Source: Termitomyces sp. T153 (taxonomy: Eukaryota > Basidiomycota > Agaricomycetes > Agaricales > Lyophyllaceae). From it: DNA of 64,000 nucleotides. The position numbers and the translations under genes are program-made. Each line of letters opens with the position of its first letter. Position 1 is the stretch's first letter. Below, piece after piece: positions 60,522 through 64,000 of the stretch. The stretch lies in assembly GCA_018296165.2 (NCBI GenBank), contig JACKQL020000015.1, positions 62,001 through 126,000 on the forward strand, in the 5' to 3' direction. The notes beneath the pieces are model-generated. The model was not told the DNA's origin, did no database searches, and saw nothing but the letters and a program-made list of their open reading frames with translations.

Positions 60522-63106
60522 CTAAGTTGGGAACGAACCCAACGTGAACAATGTCTGCTTTTGTTTTCCTTTGCCCTTCTTTCCCTTACCAGTACTCAGG
60601 GTAACATTATCACTACCATCTCCACCAGTACCTTGTCCCGTGGCGGAAGACCCAGGCACACCGCCCCAAGCTGACACAGCTGGTGGCGTCGGGTTTCCAA
60701 GAATATTTTGCAGAGACGAGTTCCCCTTCACAGGCGCTTTAGGCCTTGCTGGAGTGACAGACCGTAGTTCAGGGAACAAGGCATTTGAAAGCTTAGGTGG
60801 TGGCGCCTGAGGTGTACTTCGCCCTGATGGTGGTCTCGACGAGCGAGGATCAGGGACAACCGTGATATGAGACGAGGACGCTTGAGCTGGCGTAGGCATA
60901 AACATGGGTGGTGAACTAGAGTTAGAGGTATTGGTATTGCCACTTGCTGACCAGGCTGTTGTACGCTGGTTTTGTCGGTGTGCAGGGGTATGTGAAGGGC
61001 CAGCACTTGACAAAGACAGAGCAGGAAACCGATCGACGGGTCTGGTCGCGTTGGCGGCTTGGGCGACACGATCCCAAACTTGTCGAGAAGAACGCTGAGC
61101 GGAGCGCGTTGCGGTGGCGTGTTTGGCATTCAATACTCGGCCATTAGTGATAGCTGCATATCCAGCAGTACCTGAAGGTGCGATTGCAGTCGGAATCAGA
61201 TCGGGGAATTGACGACGTTGCTAAGATGTCATTGAGTTTTTTATTCGTTCAAAGTCCAGCGGCAATCGACCAACCTCGATCTCGAAACCCTTCCAAGAGC
61301 TCAATAGATCTTGTTTCTTTTCTTCTTGATCAAGAAGGTCGACGAAGGCATTGATAATACTGGCAGTGTGTTCCAAATTCTGGTCTAGAACGTTCCATAT
61401 CGTCGATATAAAATCCTTGGCACTGGATTCAGAGGCACGATAGCCACGAATAGCAGCCTTGACTACAGGCACCGCAGTAGTCGGATTCGCAGCAAGGCAT
61501 TGTAATCGACCGATGAGCAATTCATGCCTCCTTTAAGAATAGAGGCAGAGCTTAGACCAGATATAGCAGTAGCAGCGTTGAAACACTTACTCTAATGTCG
61601 CAGGATCTACGTCACCACGAGGTGGTGATGACGGGCGACTTGAGGTAGCACTATTTGCCCCCTCAACAGTCAAATTCGCTCCAAAGCCCTCCCTGCGGCG
61701 ACCCGGTCCCGGAGGTCTAAGGACAGCAGGTGCAAAAGAGGGCCCGGAATCTTGCTGTCCTTGTCTGTGCGGCGGAGGTTCGCGTTCGCGATCTCTATGG
61801 CTACCGCGATCTCGACGTCCATGGCGTCCTACTTCTTCGAACTCGAAGTCTGCTTGGATGCGACGAGCATCCTTTTTGTCGCGCGAGGACATGTCACTAC
61901 CGTGTTCCTCTACCATGTGCGCCTGAAGATCGAGCGGAGTGTTAAAAACGACAAATTTGCGCGCAAGACACTGAGATTGAGCGCATGGATGATGTGCCGT
62001 ATTGAAGTGATTTTCCTATGGAAGCTTGAGCCATGCTCAGAGAATTGTGAAGCATGGAAAAGTCCTACCAGGCTTTCATAGTTCTGAAAGCTTAAACTAC
62101 AAGTTAGTTCCACGAGGCTTCAGTCAGTCTGGGATCTTGCTCACTATTGATCTTTGATGCCATTTCGCTTGCAGATAAAACATTCTTCATGTCGTTCCCT
62201 CATATGAGAGTACAACTCATCGTCGCTGAAGAAACATTCGCGACAGAATTCACAAATTGGATGAATCCCTCCATCTATTTGATCCTTAGGCATAGATTTG
62301 CCGTATGAACGGTGATACATCGAGGGAAGATGTAGAGGAAGAACATTCGGTGGATATAAAGCGTGTTCGTGCGCAAACACCTTTTTTGACCGGATACACA
62401 GATCACTGTCGCGAAGAATCAACATCGGGAGATTAATCCAGGAGAAAAATGGTAGTACTGACCACATGAGCTTTCCATGAGTGGCTCGTACATGTAGTTT
62501 GAGATCACCCCATCCGTTTCCAATATAAGGACAATCAGGATCAGGACAGTTGAATCGGAGGAGCAACAATGTCTCTTCCATCATCTCCTGAGTCTCGAAA
62601 GAGATCGAAAGCTTCGTGTCCTTATATGGTACTGATTCGGGAGCATACGACGAGAAAAGCTCTTCAGGAGACGTCGTGAATACCACGGTTTGTTGAGGCT
62701 CCTAAAATTTAGATATCACGAGATGAAATCAATACATTTCAAGTAGAAGGCAACGGACCTTGCAGAAAGTACAATCTAATCTTTTGTAGAGCGCTCTTAG
62801 ACGCAACGCACAGACGTGACAGGTGCGGTGGTTACATTCCGAGACGGAGTAGTATTTGACAGGTTCTGCGCAAATCCAACACACGTCCGCGTCCTCGCTA
62901 GCCTCAGCACTTGTATTACCCTCTTCTGAACCTTTTTCCAGCTCTTTCCTCTTCATTTCAGGCTCTGAAAGCGGCACGGCTGCAGGTGTCTTGCCATTCG
63001 GACGTCCACCTCGACCACGATTGCCTCCACCTCGGGGGTTGCCACCTCTCTTTCCAGTTACACGTGCCGTAGCTGGATTCTGAGTGTTCGTAGTAGTAGT
63101 AGACAT
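60522..63106 (-). CDS. HEL2: RING-type E3 ubiquitin ligase, Hel2/ZNF598-like
   Basis: Ribosome-quality-control E3 ligase that marks 40S proteins of collided ribosomes. The start at 63106 precedes a Gly/Arg-rich region (RGGGNRGRGGRPNG), then a RING finger with C76, C79, C91, H93, C96, C99, C112 and C115. Next come a C2H2 unit (CPDPDCPYIGNGWGDLKLHVRATHGK), a second zinc region (CEFCRECFFSDDELYSHMRERHEECFICKR) and, near 61,960-61,890, FVVFNTPLDLQAHMVEEHG. An Arg/Pro-rich linker, a helical domain (61,520-61,221, LIGRLQCLAANPTTAVPVV) and a long Pro/Ser-rich tail with GKGKKGKGKQKQTLF end at 60522. Several short introns split it. This order (RING, C2H2 fingers, disordered Pro-rich tail) is that of yeast Hel2 and ZNF598. 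No break is seen. Confidence 0.88.
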
Positions 63107-63258
63107 AGATCAGACAGATGAGAATAAATACGCGGAAGCGAGCACGAAAGGAGGCAGAGGCGATGAACCCAAGAGCTATAGTAGATTGTCGGATTTTATT
63201 TAATCAATCAGGTGATCACCTGGGCCCAATCAACTATGGACTGACTAACAGAAGTGTT

Positions 63259-63678
63259 CTAACCAGTGACCTGACGCGAATATTCTGAATGGTATGAGGA
63301 AGGTGTACTAAGGATTACTACACAAGATCCTTGCCGCTTATACTCATGCACGCCACCAGCAGCGTTTTCCACAAACACGCTCGAATACACCAGCCCTCTG
63401 TCGTTCCCTCTTGCAGTCCATAATTGCACAACATCTCCTTGGTTAGCCGGAATATCCACTAGATTAATCAGAGGAAGCTGGAGTAATGTCTTAGGGAAGC
63501 TGATGGCTTGGAAGACGGGGAAGCGGAAGACTGACCTTGAGAACGCCAAAGTGAAAGTCTCCCCGTCCAGCTGTACCTGTTCCTGCTGTCGTATTGTGCA
63601 GAGGCTTTTTCGTGACTGGAACCAGGTGTTTGTCGTCTTTGGAGTAGAATAAGGCCTATGTCCTTTGGTCCCAATCAA
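63259..63678 (-). CDS. Unrecognised minus-strand gene at the window edge
   Basis: An open frame of 139 codons contains VFRFPVFQAISFPKTLLQLP and GDVVQLWTARGNDRGLVYSS, then YKRQGSCVVILSTPSSY. The alternating hydrophobic pattern suggests beta strands. Donor- and acceptor-like signals lie near 63,460-63,540, so introns are likely and the true protein may differ; it may begin beyond 63,680. I do not recognise a family. The 300 bases after it (63,680-64,000) show no clear coding sequence. Confidence 0.35.
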   Translation of the reverse strand: MIGTKGHRPYSTPKTTNTWFQSRKSLCTIRQQEQVQLDGETFTLAFSRSVFRFPVFQAISFPKTLLQLPLINLVDIPANQGDVVQLWTARGNDRGLVYSSVFVENAAGGVHEYKRQGSCVVILSTPSSYHSEYSRQVTG

Positions 63679-64000
63679 CTTGAAGTTATGCCAGGATTTG
63701 TGAAGGGGGTTTCAAAGGGTACGTTCAGAGCATGGTCCAAGATTCTGAACCAGTGAGCTTTCGGAACAGAGAGAAGTCCTGTCGGGTTTGTGAAGGGGTA
63801 GTCTAGGATCCAGCACTCTAAGTCAGATGTGCATACCAAGTTGATACAAAAGACGTGGGTACCATCACTTGGTTCAATGAAAACAATAACAATTTGATAT
63901 TCGTACTCTCATCCATTATTGCAAAATGAAAAATCCAGTCTCCATCTCTGCGTTGAATTGGCCAGACTATTACTGCCATTCCTCAGCGATGAGTTAGGTG

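Overview
The window reads as nuclear DNA of a basidiomycete fungus, most likely an Agaricomycete. Host genes carry many 50-60 nt GT-AG introns. The proteins (secreted S28 peptidase, serine/proline-rich USP10/Ubp3-type deubiquitinase, P450, Hel2-type RING protein) and the chromodomain Ty3/gypsy, Ty1/copia and RNase H-bearing LINE relics fit that group. All names come from reading motifs; no database search was run.

Layout: 1-5.4 kb has normal base composition and no gene I can support. From 5.4 to 11.8 kb lie an S28 serine carboxypeptidase (minus) and a Ubp3/USP10-like ubiquitin hydrolase (plus). From about 12.26 to 55.26 kb lies a 43-kb island of transposable elements, almost free of CG dinucleotides except in its youngest element. 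From 55.3 to 64 kb gene-rich DNA resumes: a cytochrome P450 (minus), mitochondrial ribosomal protein uS19m rebuilt from four small exons (minus), a serine-rich PY-motif protein (plus), a Hel2/ZNF598-like E3 ligase (minus) and an unrecognised minus-strand gene at the edge.

The island can be partly stratified. A full-length Ty3/gypsy element (25897-37882, family A, LTRs of 957 and 956 bp, 5-bp target duplication CTGTT) sits inside the 3' LTR of an older family A copy in the opposite orientation (25468-25896 plus 37883-38615). That older copy itself interrupts a family F LTR. A later opposite-orientation family A solo LTR (27271-28416, duplication CTCAG) sits inside the young element. Family F solo LTRs with perfect 5-bp duplications interrupt a copia gag (42474-43086) and a gypsy integrase (52388-52941).

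The most unusual signal is a spliced gene carried antisense to pol between pol and the 3' LTR of family A elements. It is present in both the young element (plus strand) and the old element (minus strand). It encodes two C-x2-C-x6-C modules spaced like a wide Zn2Cys6 binuclear cluster, followed by a helical C-terminal region; the antisense protein, not the sense frame, is what the two copies conserve. The same element has two retropepsin-like domains in tandem, 157 codons apart in one frame, suggesting a single-chain two-lobed protease. Many inactivating stops look like CGA to TGA changes, in line with methylation-driven CpG decay.
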